Assembly (NCBI RefSeq): GCF_000376805.1
Contig: NZ_AQXT01000002.1
Span: 2,232,001-2,296,000 of the forward strand
Direction: 5' to 3'
DNA length: 64,000 nucleotides
DNA from: Henriciella marina DSM 19595
Lineage (GTDB): Bacteria > Pseudomonadota > Alphaproteobacteria > Caulobacterales > Hyphomonadaceae
This document shows, piece by piece, positions 43,861-52,896 of the stretch (its first letter is position 1; each line of letters starts with the position of its first letter). Made by a program: the position numbers and the translations under genes. The notes beneath the pieces were generated by a model, which was given only the letters and a program-made list of their open reading frames with translations, ran no database searches and was not told the origin of the DNA.

Positions 43861-43888
43861 ATTTGGGAGGCAGGTCCCCGCGTTCAAG
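43861..43888 (-). promoter_or_regulatory. Sigma-32-type promoter for hsp20
   Basis: On the minus strand CTTGAAC (43882-43888) and CCCAAAT (43861-43867) are separated by 14 bases, the same spacing as the clpB promoter. It predicts a 5' leader of about 130 bases, long enough for the thermometer. Confidence 0.65.
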
Positions 43889-43908
43889 GGGCAAATCAGG
43901 AGATCGAG

Positions 43909-44892
43909 ATGAACCGCATTATCACTACAAGCCTGCTCGCACTGGCCCTCGCAGCTTGCGGCGGCGCCAATGACGAAGCGGAGATGGAGACCCCTGAAGT
44001 CGCCGAGCCAGAATCGGATGCCGGCATGGACGGCGCCGAAACCGGCATGGATGACATGACTGAAAACGCCGCGTATTCTCTGGACGATGCGATGGACGGC
44101 ACATGGCGCTCGGCTGATGAGCGCGCGCGTGACGAATTCCGCAATCCGGCCGAGACGATTGAATTCTTCGGCGTTGAGGGTAGCGATACGGTCATTGAGG
44201 TCTGGCCCGGCGGCGGCTGGTACACCAACATCCTCGCGCCCTGGCTGCACGCAAATGGCGGCACCCTGATCGCCGCCGTTGTCAGCCCGGAGCGGTCTGA
44301 GCGCGCCGCTGAGGCCCTTGATGCCTACAAAGCCAACTACGCGCCCTACGCCGATACGTTCGGCGATATCCAGTACACATATTACGACTCTGAATCCGGG
44401 GCCTTGGGCGAGCCGGAAAGCGTCGATGCCATCCTGACTTTCCGCAACATCCACAACTGGATGTCCGGCGATCATGCCGACAAATTCTTCAATGATGCCT
44501 ATGCCGTTCTGAAGCCAGGCGGCGTACTCGGTGTGGTCGAACATCGCCAGCCTTCGGCCCTCAACCAGGACCCATCCGCGCAAACCGGCTATGTCCATCA
44601 GGATTATGTCACGCGCCTTGCCGAAAATGCAGGCTTCCAGCTGGAAGAAGCAAGTGAGATCAATGCGAACCCGCAGGACACCGCCGATCACCCGTTCGGT
44701 GTGTGGACCCTGCCACCTGTCTCCCGCACCACAGACCGCGACGGCAACACGCCCGAAGGCTTCGACGCGCCGAAGTACCAGGACATCGGCGAGTCTGACC
44801 GGATGACCCTCCGTTTTGTGAAGCCAGAGACCGGTGCGGCTCCAGCAGAAGACGCCTCCATCGCAGGATCAGAGGACACGCCGGAGGAATAA
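43909..44892 (+). CDS. Lipoprotein with a SAM-dependent methyltransferase-like domain
   Basis: A 327-residue protein with a lipoprotein signal (LLALALAACGG, cysteine at 17), an acidic linker (residues 24-55), and a Rossmann methyltransferase domain with VIEVWPGGGWYTNILAPWL as motif I. This matches the COG4798 group of predicted secreted methyltransferases. SAM is not known in the periplasm, so the domain may bind another ligand. AGGAG lies about eight bases before the ATG. It is co-directional with the following secreted protein gene. Confidence 0.82.
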   Translation: MNRIITTSLLALALAACGGANDEAEMETPEVAEPESDAGMDGAETGMDDMTENAAYSLDDAMDGTWRSADERARDEFRNPAETIEFFGVEGSDTVIEVWPGGGWYTNILAPWLHANGGTLIAAVVSPERSERAAEALDAYKANYAPYADTFGDIQYTYYDSESGALGEPESVDAILTFRNIHNWMSGDHADKFFNDAYAVLKPGGVLGVVEHRQPSALNQDPSAQTGYVHQDYVTRLAENAGFQLEEASEINANPQDTADHPFGVWTLPPVSRTTDRDGNTPEGFDAPKYQDIGESDRMTLRFVKPETGAAPAEDASIAGSEDTPEE

Positions 44893-44964
44893 ATCCGCCG
44901 GAACCCGCTTGACCGCCCCTTCTGCACCCGTAGATAGATTTTCTTCTGGAACAGGAGGGGCGTC

Positions 44965-45624
44965 ATGTTTTCAAAAACCATCACAGCCATTGCGGGCCTT
45001 GGTCTGTTGGCCATTGCGCCGGCGCAGGCCCAGTCGGAACGGGCTGCTGCGCCTGTATCCATCATGTTTCCTGCGCTGGATGAGTACCTTGCACTCGATG
45101 AGGACCAGCGGTCGCATTTCACCATCCGCTATATATTGAGCTCCTTTTCGGGTGAAACGACAGATTTCGATGTCTGGATCGAAACTGACGATGGGCGCGC
45201 CCCGATCGAACGCTCGGCCGAGGATATCGTCGACATTGATACGGTCGCACCTTTTCTGCAGAGCGATCCGGTCGTGATGACGACCCTTCCTGAAGGCGAT
45301 GGGAATCTGACCGTGAAACTGGTTCCGCAGCTGGACCTGACGCGCGAAATCTCCATGGAAGATATCTGCCTTTCTCTGGAACAGGGCCGGGAGGCGCTGT
45401 CTGGCAGCGATGGAATAATGGCCGAGTTGTCGCCAACCCTCAAAGGCGTTGGTTTTCTGCTTGAGCCGGGCACGGATGTGAGACTTGCCGGGGGCGACCT
45501 CAGCGAAGAATCCCTTCCGAGTGAACAAGGGGATGTCTGGATCGAGCCGTCTGCCGACATGTGCGATTCTGGTGGGGCAATGGTGTTTTCGAAGCCGCCT
45601 CTCGATCAAGACTTCAGCCAGTAA
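44965..45624 (+). CDS. Hypothetical secreted protein
   Basis: A 219-residue protein with a signal peptide (MFSKTITAIAGLGLLAIAPAQA, cleaved near 22). The mature part is acidic and appears beta-rich. I recognise no family. Two cysteines (EDICLSL and ADMCDSG) may form a disulfide. AGGAGG lies about seven bases before the ATG. It is followed by a dioxygenase gene after 15 bases, so the two may be co-transcribed. Confidence 0.7.
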   Translation: MFSKTITAIAGLGLLAIAPAQAQSERAAAPVSIMFPALDEYLALDEDQRSHFTIRYILSSFSGETTDFDVWIETDDGRAPIERSAEDIVDIDTVAPFLQSDPVVMTTLPEGDGNLTVKLVPQLDLTREISMEDICLSLEQGREALSGSDGIMAELSPTLKGVGFLLEPGTDVRLAGGDLSEESLPSEQGDVWIEPSADMCDSGGAMVFSKPPLDQDFSQ

Positions 45625-45639
45625 TCAGCCAGACCCATA

Positions 45640-46251
45640 ATGACCTCCAGGCTGCTATTCCCCACGCGCTTATTCGAGCGCCGGATCTCTGACTCCGGTA
45701 TTCTAGATGAGCTCGAAGAAAGCTGCTGGATGGTCGAGGACGGCGACAGCGCCGGGCATGCCTGGTGTGAGGAGAAGGGCTATCCTGGCTATACCTCATA
45801 CGCATCGCTGGACGATCTGCCATCGCGCGCGCCGGCCTTTGCAGATCTGGAAACCCATCTGCTCGACCTTGCCCGTCAGGCAGCGAGCGAACTGGGCTGG
45901 GACCTCGAAGATCGCAAGATCGCGCTCGACGCGATCTGGATCAACATTCTCGGCGAAGGCGGCCACCATTCAGGACATATCCATCCCGGCAGCATCCTGT
46001 CTGGCACGCTCTATGTCGCCGTGCCCGAAGGGGCGGGCGACATTCGCTTCGAAGACCCCAGGCTAGCACGCATGATGGCGGCCCCGCCATTGCTTGATGA
46101 TGTCGCGGAAAACCAGCGCCGCTTTGTCTATGTTACGCCGAAGCCCGGTGATATTCTTATCTGGGAAAGCTGGCTACGGCACGAGGTCATGCCCGGCAAA
46201 AGTGACGAGCCCCGCATCTCGATCAGCTTCAATTTCGCCTGTTCGCGCTGA
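45640..46251 (+). CDS. TIGR02466-type 2-oxoglutarate/Fe(II) dioxygenase-like protein
   Basis: A 203-residue protein with the jelly-roll motifs of the family: WINILGEGGHHSGHIHPGS, SGTLYVAVP, then LIWESWLRHEV and PRISISFNF, providing the iron-binding histidines and the 2-oxoglutarate-binding arginine. The exact substrate is unknown. The start at 45640 lacks a strong ribosome site and may depend on translational coupling with the upstream gene. Confidence 0.82.
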   Translation: MTSRLLFPTRLFERRISDSGILDELEESCWMVEDGDSAGHAWCEEKGYPGYTSYASLDDLPSRAPAFADLETHLLDLARQAASELGWDLEDRKIALDAIWINILGEGGHHSGHIHPGSILSGTLYVAVPEGAGDIRFEDPRLARMMAAPPLLDDVAENQRRFVYVTPKPGDILIWESWLRHEVMPGKSDEPRISISFNFACSR

Positions 46252-46287
46252 TCAAACGGCACGTCGGCCTTGACGACAGAGCTGCGC

Positions 46288-46306
46288 TTTTGCACTGCAG
46301 CACAAA
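46288..46306. promoter_or_regulatory. Candidate PhaR-like operator upstream of ppa
   Basis: TTTTGCACTGCAGCACAAA, a near-palindrome with the same TTGCACTGCAGCA core found before the phasin-like gene at 6992. It lies about 27 bases before the ppa ATG. The protein that binds it is inferred to be PhaR or a related regulator. Confidence 0.45.
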
Positions 46307-46332
46307 CTTACACCGTCCTCCTGGAGCGCCGC

Positions 46333-46863
46333 ATGGATATTTCCAAAATCAGCATAGGTCAGAACCCTCCTGACGATTTGAATGTGATCATCGAGGTCCC
46401 GCTTGGCGGCGAGCCGATCAAGTATGAGATCGACAAGTCTTCCGGCGCGATGTTCGTCGACCGGTACCTCTACACCTCTATGCGCTACCCGTGTAATTAT
46501 GGCTTCGTTCCGCACACGCTCAGCCTCGACGGCGACCCGATCGACGTCATGGTTGTTGGACAGCGCGCGCTTGTACCAGGTGCGGTTGTCCGTGCACGGC
46601 CTATTGGCGTGCTGCTGATGGAAGATGATGGTGGCGAAGACGAGAAGATCCTCGCTGTGCCGCATCAGAAGCTGACGCGCTTCTATGAGAAGGTGCACAA
46701 CTACACAGACGTACCGGAAACCCTCGTCGATCGCATCACCCACTTCTTCCAGCATTATAAGGACCTTGAGCCCAATAAATGGGTAAAAGTCCGCGGCTGG
46801 GAAGGTGTCGACAAAGCGCGTGAGCTGATCAGCGAGTCCATTGAGCGGGCCAAGAACAGCTAG
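46333..46863 (+). CDS. ppa: Inorganic pyrophosphatase (soluble, type I)
   Basis: A 176-residue enzyme that hydrolyses pyrophosphate, driving biosynthesis. Family motifs are present: [36 protein letters not shown] with the metal-binding acidic cluster, and [15 protein letters not shown] lies six bases before the ATG at 46333, which is the family start; the longer frame from 46270 covers the operator-like site. Confidence 0.95.
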   Translation: MDISKISIGQNPPDDLNVIIEVPLGGEPIKYEIDKSSGAMFVDRYLYTSMRYPCNYGFVPHTLSLDGDPIDVMVVGQRALVPGAVVRARPIGVLLMEDDGGEDEKILAVPHQKLTRFYEKVHNYTDVPETLVDRITHFFQHYKDLEPNKWVKVRGWEGVDKARELISESIERAKNS

Positions 46864-46877
46864 AAAGCGACTCCAGT

Positions 46878-47501
46878 TTGGAATTCTCAGTCTGGCTGGC
46901 GCTTGTCGGCCTGTTCTTCGCGGGCGGTCTGACACCCGGCCCGGCGGTCATGCTGGTTGTGTCGGCATCGCTGAGATACGGCGTTCGTCCCGCTATGCTG
47001 CCCGCGATCGGCGTGTCGACGGCAAACCTCGTCTGGATTGGGCTGGCGGCTACGGGGGCTGCGGCGATCGCCTCCCGCTTTCCGCTGGCTTTCCTCACCC
47101 TGAAGCTCGCTGGCCTGGGGTTCATCATCTGGCTGGCGGCGAACCTGGTGCGCGGCGCCACGCGGGACCTTCGCCTGTCGCGGGAGGAAATGCCGAAACG
47201 CGCCGCGCTCTTGGGCAAGGGTGTCGGTCTGCAGCTTGCGAACCCGAACGCACTTGTCTTCTTCGGCGCGCTTCTGCCCGGTTTTTTTGATCCGGGCCGG
47301 TCGCTGACGCTCCAGATCGCGATCATGGTCGCAACCATAACCGCAAGCGAGATGACCGGCCTCTTCGTCTATGCGGTCGCCGCAGACCGGATGGCGAAGA
47401 ACTTCTCGGATCCGTCCTTTACGCGCTGGTTCAATATCGGGGCCGCCGCGCTCATGGTCGGCTCTGCAGCCTTCGCGGTCTGGGCGACCAGCCAGCCTTA
47501 G
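46878..47501 (+). CDS. LysE-family translocator
   Basis: A 207-residue inner-membrane exporter with about six helices and the family N-terminus (FFAGGLTPGPAVMLVV). LysE/RhtB proteins export amino acids or derivatives. The start is a TTG at 46878, 14 bases after ppa, so co-expression is possible. The stop overlaps the convergent carbonic anhydrase gene through TTAG at 47498-47501. Confidence 0.88.
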   Translation: MEFSVWLALVGLFFAGGLTPGPAVMLVVSASLRYGVRPAMLPAIGVSTANLVWIGLAATGAAAIASRFPLAFLTLKLAGLGFIIWLAANLVRGATRDLRLSREEMPKRAALLGKGVGLQLANPNALVFFGALLPGFFDPGRSLTLQIAIMVATITASEMTGLFVYAVAADRMAKNFSDPSFTRWFNIGAAALMVGSAAFAVWATSQP

Positions 47502-48121
47502 GCTTCAATCAGCTCGAACTTGCCGGTTTCCGCGCTGCGCCAGTAAAGCTCGCCAAGCGCAATCGCAAACCATGCACCATGCAGTGACAGCTTGCCTGAT
47601 GCCACCCGCTCGGAGACGAAAGGGAACGTCATCAGATTGGCAAGCGAGGCTTCAACACCTGCAAACTCCAGTGCCGTCTGCGGATCATCTGGATTTTCGC
47701 TCAAAACCTTGTCTCGCGCCTTGTCGAGCAGCTTGACCCATGGGGCGATAAACTCTCCGACAGGATTATGGTCCGCTGCTGAAAGCGACGCTTGTACGCC
47801 GCCGCAGCCCCCATGGCCCATGATCACGATATGCTCGACTTCGAGGGCCGTAACAGCAAACTCCAGCGCCGCACTCACACCGTGCTGACCGCCGCCCGTT
47901 TCGTAAGGCGGCACCAGGTTGGCAACATTGCGCATGACAAAAAGTTGCCCGGGCGCCGCATTGAAAATGTCAGATGGTTCTGCCCGGCTATCGGCGCACG
48001 CAATAAGCATCACGTTGGGGTTCTGACCTTTCCCCAGCGTTTCGTAGAGTTCTGCCTGATCGCAATAGGTCCCGCGCCTGAAGGCGCGATAGCCCTCTAT
48101 CAATTCCTGTGGTGAACGCAT
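47498..48121 (-). CDS. Beta-class carbonic anhydrase
   Basis: A 207-residue zinc enzyme converting CO2 to bicarbonate. Zinc ligands are Cys42 in IACADSR (with Asp44 and Arg46) and His/Cys in MGHGGCGGV. I start it at the ATG of 48121 because the further frame to 48355 overlaps the divergent TetR gene and lacks family residues. It is divergent from the TetR-like regulator. Confidence 0.93.
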   Translation of the reverse strand: MRSPQELIEGYRAFRRGTYCDQAELYETLGKGQNPNVMLIACADSRAEPSDIFNAAPGQLFVMRNVANLVPPYETGGGQHGVSAALEFAVTALEVEHIVIMGHGGCGGVQASLSAADHNPVGEFIAPWVKLLDKARDKVLSENPDDPQTALEFAGVEASLANLMTFPFVSERVASGKLSLHGAWFAIALGELYWRSAETGKFELIEA

Positions 48122-48270
48122 GTTTTCTCGCCTTCTCGTGTGCGTCCGAAATAGGCAAGGCGTGACAGAGGGGCAACGGCAAATCACGCAATCTTTGCTT
48201 AAAGCTTCAATCCTTTTGAAAACTCTATTGTATGAGATAAACCTCAGGACAGGGTCGAGGGATTGGGCGG

Positions 48271-48882
48271 ATGACTGACGAAACACCTCCGAAAAAAGTA
48301 AAGCCTGCCCGCCGCCGGCAAGGACCCCGCCGAAGTGAAGCTTCGCGCATCGCAATCCTTGAAGCGACGCGTGATGAACTTGTCCGCTCGGGCTGGCGCA
48401 AATTCAGCGTCGACAGTGTTGCGCGCACGGCCCACGCCTCCAAGCAGACGATTTACCGCTGGTGGCCAGCAACCGGCAGCATGTGCGTCGAAGCCGCAAT
48501 CGCCCTTCTCCCTGGCGTTCCGACCCAGACCAGCACCGATGCCGTCGAGCGCGTAGCCGCGCTACTTTATCCTTTTGAAACCTGCACACGTGCCGGAAAT
48601 GGCCACGCGGTCCTTCGCGGCGCGCTCATGGCGGCCGCAGACGAGAAAACGGCCGGGGAAAGCTGGCGCAACTGGATGAAGTCGAATGTGCGCGCGCCGC
48701 TCCGTCTGATCCTGGCAGAGGTCGCCGCCAAACAGACCATCCGCCGCGACTATGATATCGACGAAGCGGTGAACCTGCTGATCTCGCCGGTCTGGCACAA
48801 TCTGATTGTGATGCGCGCGCCGCTCAGGGATGGGTTCGCGAAAGAACAGGCCGCGCGGCTGATTAAGCTGCTCGCCCCCTGA
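48271..48882 (+). CDS. TetR/AcrR-family regulator
   Basis: A 203-residue regulator with a basic N-terminus and an N-terminal HTH (SVDSVARTAHASKQTIYRWW, residues 46-65) and a helical ligand-binding domain. It is divergent from carbonic anhydrase with a 149-base intergenic region, and precedes tsaD convergently. Its target and ligand are unknown; the divergent gene is a candidate. Confidence 0.88.
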   Translation: MTDETPPKKVKPARRRQGPRRSEASRIAILEATRDELVRSGWRKFSVDSVARTAHASKQTIYRWWPATGSMCVEAAIALLPGVPTQTSTDAVERVAALLYPFETCTRAGNGHAVLRGALMAAADEKTAGESWRNWMKSNVRAPLRLILAEVAAKQTIRRDYDIDEAVNLLISPVWHNLIVMRAPLRDGFAKEQAARLIKLLAP

Positions 48883-48886
48883 TCTC

Positions 48887-49981
48887 TCAGGCCTTGGCGC
48901 CGCGTTTTCCGCCGCCATAGACTGGATCGCTCAACGCGCTTGCCTCATCAAGCGGCCAGCGTGGGCGGGCCGAAAAACTCATTGCATTATCCATCACCAA
49001 CCCGGCGGCCAGATGTTCTGCGCCCGCCAGCGCGATCATGGCCGCATTGTCAGTGCAGTGACGAAGCGGCGGGGCTAGCAGGCTGGCGCCCTGTTCGCGC
49101 GCGACCCTATCAAGCTCTGTGCGAATGGCCGTGTTCGCAGCGACGCCACCAGCAACCACCAACCGTTTGGCGCCCGTCGCTTCAAAGCCCGCGAGCGCCC
49201 GCGCCGCGCGCCGCGACAGACAATCGGCAATCGCTGCCTGGTAACTCGCACAGAGATCTCGCTTGTCGGTTTCTGAAAGCTCGTTCTGCTCAATGATACG
49301 AGCCGCGGCTGTTTTCAGCCCTGCAAAACTCATATCCAGACCGTCCCGGTCCATGAGTGGGCGCGGCAGCTTGTAGCGTGCCGGGTCTCCACCTTCGGCG
49401 GTCTTCTCAACCGCCGGGCCGCCCGGGAATCCAAGGCCCAGTAGCTTTGCAAGCTTGTCGAATGCCTCACCGGCCGCATCATCTATTGTCGTGCCGAGCC
49501 GCTTGTATTCGCCAAGCCCCCGCACCTCGATGAACTGGCAGTGACCGCCAGAGACCAGCAGCAGGAGATATGGGAACGGGCAGTCCTCAGCCAGGCGCGG
49601 TGAGAGCGCATGACCTTCCAGGTGGTTCACTGGAATGAAAGGCTTCTGGGCCGCAAAGGCGAGCGCCTTGCCGGTCATCATGCCAACCATGACCCCGCCG
49701 ATGAGGCCGGGACCCGAGGTCGCCGCAACCGCGTCCAGCTCATCGAGCCTCAGTCCGCTATCCTTGAGCGCCTTTTCCACGATCTGGTCGGTGATGTCGG
49801 CATGCGCCCGCGCCGCGATCTCTGGCACCACGCCGCCATAGGGCGCGTGCGCCTCGACCTGAGAGCGCACGGTTTCGGACAGGATCGTCGCCCGACCATT
49901 TTCAAGGCGCAGCACAGCCGCTGCTGTCTCGTCGCAGCTTGTCTCAATCCCAAGAACAGTGTGGCAGGTCATGGCCTTCAT
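48887..49981 (-). CDS. tsaD: tRNA N6-adenosine threonylcarbamoyltransferase
   Basis: A 364-residue member of the Kae1/TsaD family, which makes t6A37 in ANN-decoding tRNAs together with TsaB and TsaE. Family motifs: [13 protein letters not shown] at the start, [12 protein letters not shown] with the metal-binding histidines, LVSGGHCQ, and [14 protein letters not shown] second in-frame ATG nine bases downstream (49972, MTCHTVL) is an equally possible start. A GH5 lipoprotein gene lies 36 bases upstream on the same strand, and hemC beyond it is divergent. Confidence 0.95.
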   Translation of the reverse strand: MKAMTCHTVLGIETSCDETAAAVLRLENGRATILSETVRSQVEAHAPYGGVVPEIAARAHADITDQIVEKALKDSGLRLDELDAVAATSGPGLIGGVMVGMMTGKALAFAAQKPFIPVNHLEGHALSPRLAEDCPFPYLLLLVSGGHCQFIEVRGLGEYKRLGTTIDDAAGEAFDKLAKLLGLGFPGGPAVEKTAEGGDPARYKLPRPLMDRDGLDMSFAGLKTAAARIIEQNELSETDKRDLCASYQAAIADCLSRRAARALAGFEATGAKRLVVAGGVAANTAIRTELDRVAREQGASLLAPPLRHCTDNAAMIALAGAEHLAAGLVMDNAMSFSARPRWPLDEASALSDPVYGGGKRGAKA

Positions 49982-50017
49982 CTAGGGCCCGTGACCCGAA
50001 AGCGGAAGCCGCCCGCC

Positions 50018-51025
50018 TCAGTCTTCAAAGAGCGCGCGCTGCAGCGAGTAGATCCATTCCTCGCGCTCAAGATTATACGCCTTGAACGTCGTCGCATAAT
50101 CCCAGTAGCACCAGCCAAATCTGCGATCCTCCGCGGCCTTTCGCATGGCCCGCGTCCAGACGGCACGCTGGTCGAGCGGCACATCTTCATAGACGCCAAA
50201 CTCTCCAAGGAACATCGGATGGCCCTGATCGCTCGCAAATTGCGCGGCGCGATCTGCACTCGCATTCAACGCGCTATAGTCCGATGTCGCTCCCCAGCGG
50301 GTGCCGGTTGGCGGGGGCGGATCGGCAAAGAACGCGCCTTGGTGGGTAAAGTCATAGGGCTCGTAGCTGTGAAAGGTCAGGACAATCCGGTCATCCTCAG
50401 GCGGCTGGCTTTCGAGCAGCGCATGAAGCCCGCCCCAACCCGCGCTCCCGACAATGACCCAACGGTCTGGATGGTCTTCGCGCACGATTGAAAGAAGCGC
50501 CTCGTTCACGGCATCGGTGCGCGCCACCGTCATCTGGTCATGCGGCTCATTGATAAGTTCGAGGATCAGGCTGTCGGGCGCGCCGGCAAATGCCGCCGAT
50601 ATCTGCTCCCACATCGCCAGAAGGCGGTCATAGTGGGCGTCCGGGTCGGCCATCAGCGCGTTATAGTGATGCAGGTCCACGATGATCTGGAGGCCCGCCG
50701 CATCAGCCTGTGCCACGATTTCCTGCACGCGCTCGATCAAGGCCGGATCAATCGTATAGGGCGGCGCGTCCATCGCATGCACGCTCCAGCGCACAGGCAG
50801 ACGCACCGTGTCGTACCCGGCTTCCTTGATGCGCGCCATATCCTCTGCGCGAACGGTATAGCCCCAATCGCCCTCATTCGGCGCTTCCAGCGCCCCGCCA
50901 AGGTTCATGCAGCGGGCAATCGGCGAGGCCGGAACGCGCACATCTTCTCGTGGAGAGGCCGACGAATTTGGCTCACTGCAGCCCGCAAGTGTAAGAATAA
51001 GGACGAAACTGAGAGCTCGGAGCAT
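50018..51025 (-). CDS. GH5-family glycoside hydrolase lipoprotein
   Basis: A 335-residue endoglucanase/mannanase-like protein with a lipoprotein signal (LSFVLILTLAGCSE, cysteine near 16). GH5 landmarks are visible: YDTVRLPVRW, IIVDLHHYN, the acid/base glutamate in LELINEPHD and the nucleophile glutamate in FLGEFGVYED. It hydrolyses beta-linked glycans on the outer face or in the periplasm. It sits between tsaD and hemC, which often adjoin in alphaproteobacteria, so it may be an inserted gene. Substrate is not determined. Confidence 0.88.
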   Translation of the reverse strand: MLRALSFVLILTLAGCSEPNSSASPREDVRVPASPIARCMNLGGALEAPNEGDWGYTVRAEDMARIKEAGYDTVRLPVRWSVHAMDAPPYTIDPALIERVQEIVAQADAAGLQIIVDLHHYNALMADPDAHYDRLLAMWEQISAAFAGAPDSLILELINEPHDQMTVARTDAVNEALLSIVREDHPDRWVIVGSAGWGGLHALLESQPPEDDRIVLTFHSYEPYDFTHQGAFFADPPPPTGTRWGATSDYSALNASADRAAQFASDQGHPMFLGEFGVYEDVPLDQRAVWTRAMRKAAEDRRFGWCYWDYATTFKAYNLEREEWIYSLQRALFED

Positions 51026-51159
51026 AATCGGGGGGATCCTGTAATGGCATCTACGCGCGCGATCCGCGCACGTATCGTGCCAGCGTCCGCTACTTACCCT
51101 TGCCTTGCTTGCATGTCCTAGAAACTATAGCAGGCAGTCGATCACAATTCGGAGACAAC

Positions 51160-52122
51160 ATGCCCGCTGGCCAGGCCCCAAAAATCAAGCTGAGAATAGG
51201 CACCCGTGGATCACCGCTTGCACTGGTACAGGCCAGACAGGTTGGCGCTGATCTGGAACGGCTGAGCAACGGCGATGTCGCCTGCGAGATCGTCACCTTC
51301 ACGACAGGCGGCGACAAGCTGACCACGCAGCGTCTGATAAATGCGGGCGGCAAGGGCCTCTTCACGCGGGAAATTGATCAGGCCGTCGATGAGGGTCGCT
51401 GCGACCTTGCCGTACACAGCCTGAAAGACGTGCCCGGCGCCATTCCAGACGGCCAGGCGCTGCTTGCATTCCCCGCCCGCGAAGACCCGCGCGACGGCTT
51501 TATTTCGCTAACCGGGCTCAAGGGCCCACGACACCTCCCGGACGGCGCGACGGTCGGCACGGCAAGCCTTCGGCGCGAATCCCAAACCCTCGCCATGCGG
51601 CCTGACCTCAATATCGTGACCTTCCGCGGAAATGTGCAGACGCGGCTGAAAAAGCTCGAAGACGGTCTGGCAGATGCCACTTATCTCGCCATGTCCGGCC
51701 TTGAGCGTCTTGAAATGACACATGTCGCTGTCCCGGTTCCGATCACCGAAATGATTCCCGCCGCGGGCCAGGGCATCATCACCGTGGCCGCGCGACCGGG
51801 TGAGCTTGATCCGGACATCGTGGACCTCATCACGCGGCTCAATCATCAGGAAACGCGACTTGCGGCGATTGCAGAGCGCGCCTTTCTTGTGGAGCTCGAC
51901 GGCTCCTGCCGCACGGCCATGGGCGGGCACGCACGGCGGAACGGCGGCAAATGGCTCTTTGATGGTGAAGTTCTCGAACCTGATGGATCACAGCGCTGGA
52001 TGCAGTCCGGCGAAGCAGGCGGCGATGCATCGCCCGAAGAGCTCGCCGCGCTGGGTCGCGGCATAGGTGAGCGGATCAGGGAGGCAGCGGGCGGCGACCT
52101 GCCTGCCTTCGAAGATGACTAG
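51160..52122 (+). CDS. hemC: Hydroxymethylbilane synthase (porphobilinogen deaminase)
   Basis: A 320-residue heme biosynthesis enzyme that joins four porphobilinogens into hydroxymethylbilane. IGTRGSPLALVQARQV opens the fold, VHSLKDVP follows, and the dipyrromethane cofactor cysteine is Cys250 in LDGSCRTAMGGH. GGAG lies five bases before the ATG at 51160. The stop overlaps hemD by eight bases. Confidence 0.95.
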   Translation: MPAGQAPKIKLRIGTRGSPLALVQARQVGADLERLSNGDVACEIVTFTTGGDKLTTQRLINAGGKGLFTREIDQAVDEGRCDLAVHSLKDVPGAIPDGQALLAFPAREDPRDGFISLTGLKGPRHLPDGATVGTASLRRESQTLAMRPDLNIVTFRGNVQTRLKKLEDGLADATYLAMSGLERLEMTHVAVPVPITEMIPAAGQGIITVAARPGELDPDIVDLITRLNHQETRLAAIAERAFLVELDGSCRTAMGGHARRNGGKWLFDGEVLEPDGSQRWMQSGEAGGDASPEELAALGRGIGERIREAAGGDLPAFEDD

Positions 52123-52834
52123 CCCAAAAATCATCGTCACGCGCAGCCAGCCCGGCGCCGACCAGACCCTCCGGGCCCTTAAAGACCGCCAGCTTGAGGC
52201 TGTTCTCTCTCCGGCCCTTACCCTTTCAAGAAGCGACGCCGCGGTGCCCGACCTCTCCCGCTATGGGGGCATTGTCTTTACCAGCGCGAACGGCGTTCGC
52301 TTCCTCTCGGACGAAACAGACGCGCGCGACCTGCCAGCCTGGTGCGTCGGGCCAGCGACCGCGTCGGCGGCATTACTCGAAGGCTATAGCCCCGTGCACC
52401 AGTCGTCCGGCGACGGCAGCGACCTTTCGCACTACATCGCCCACCACTGGCCTTCGGGCACCGACAGGCGCCTCCTTCATGTCGCCAACGCCGCGGCGCG
52501 CGGCAACGTCAAGACAGCCCTTGAGGCCGAAGGGTTTGAAGTCGATTTCCTGCCCCTCTATGAAGCCAGTACCGCCCCCGCTCTGGCCAATGCGGCGTAC
52601 CGGCTGATCAGCACGGGAGACCCCTCCCTCGTGCTGGTGCATTCGGCCAAAGGTGCACGCGCTTTCTTGGATCTCTGCGATGGGCTGGACCTAAGCGCGC
52701 TCTCATACGTTGCGATTTCGGAACAGGCGGCGGGGCCGCTCCGTGAGGACGGACAAAAAAACATCGCAATCGCCCCTCATCCAGATGAAGCGCATCTTCT
52801 GGAGACGCTGGATGATCTCCTTTCCCGCATTTGA
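52115..52834 (+). CDS. hemD: Uroporphyrinogen-III synthase
   Basis: A 239-residue enzyme that closes hydroxymethylbilane into uroporphyrinogen III. The two-lobed fold is recognisable from IIVTRSQPGADQT and GGIVFTSANGVRF and the later YEASTAPAL. The sequence is divergent, as usual for HemD. It overlaps the end of hemC and leads into the Mic60-like gene after 62 bases. Confidence 0.88.
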   Translation: MTSPKIIVTRSQPGADQTLRALKDRQLEAVLSPALTLSRSDAAVPDLSRYGGIVFTSANGVRFLSDETDARDLPAWCVGPATASAALLEGYSPVHQSSGDGSDLSHYIAHHWPSGTDRRLLHVANAAARGNVKTALEAEGFEVDFLPLYEASTAPALANAAYRLISTGDPSLVLVHSAKGARAFLDLCDGLDLSALSYVAISEQAAGPLREDGQKNIAIAPHPDEAHLLETLDDLLSRI

Positions 52835-52896
52835 GTGCGGTAAATTCGCAGCGCATCTGGACCGCGCGGCCCGCAGTCGACAGGATATGAAGCTAA

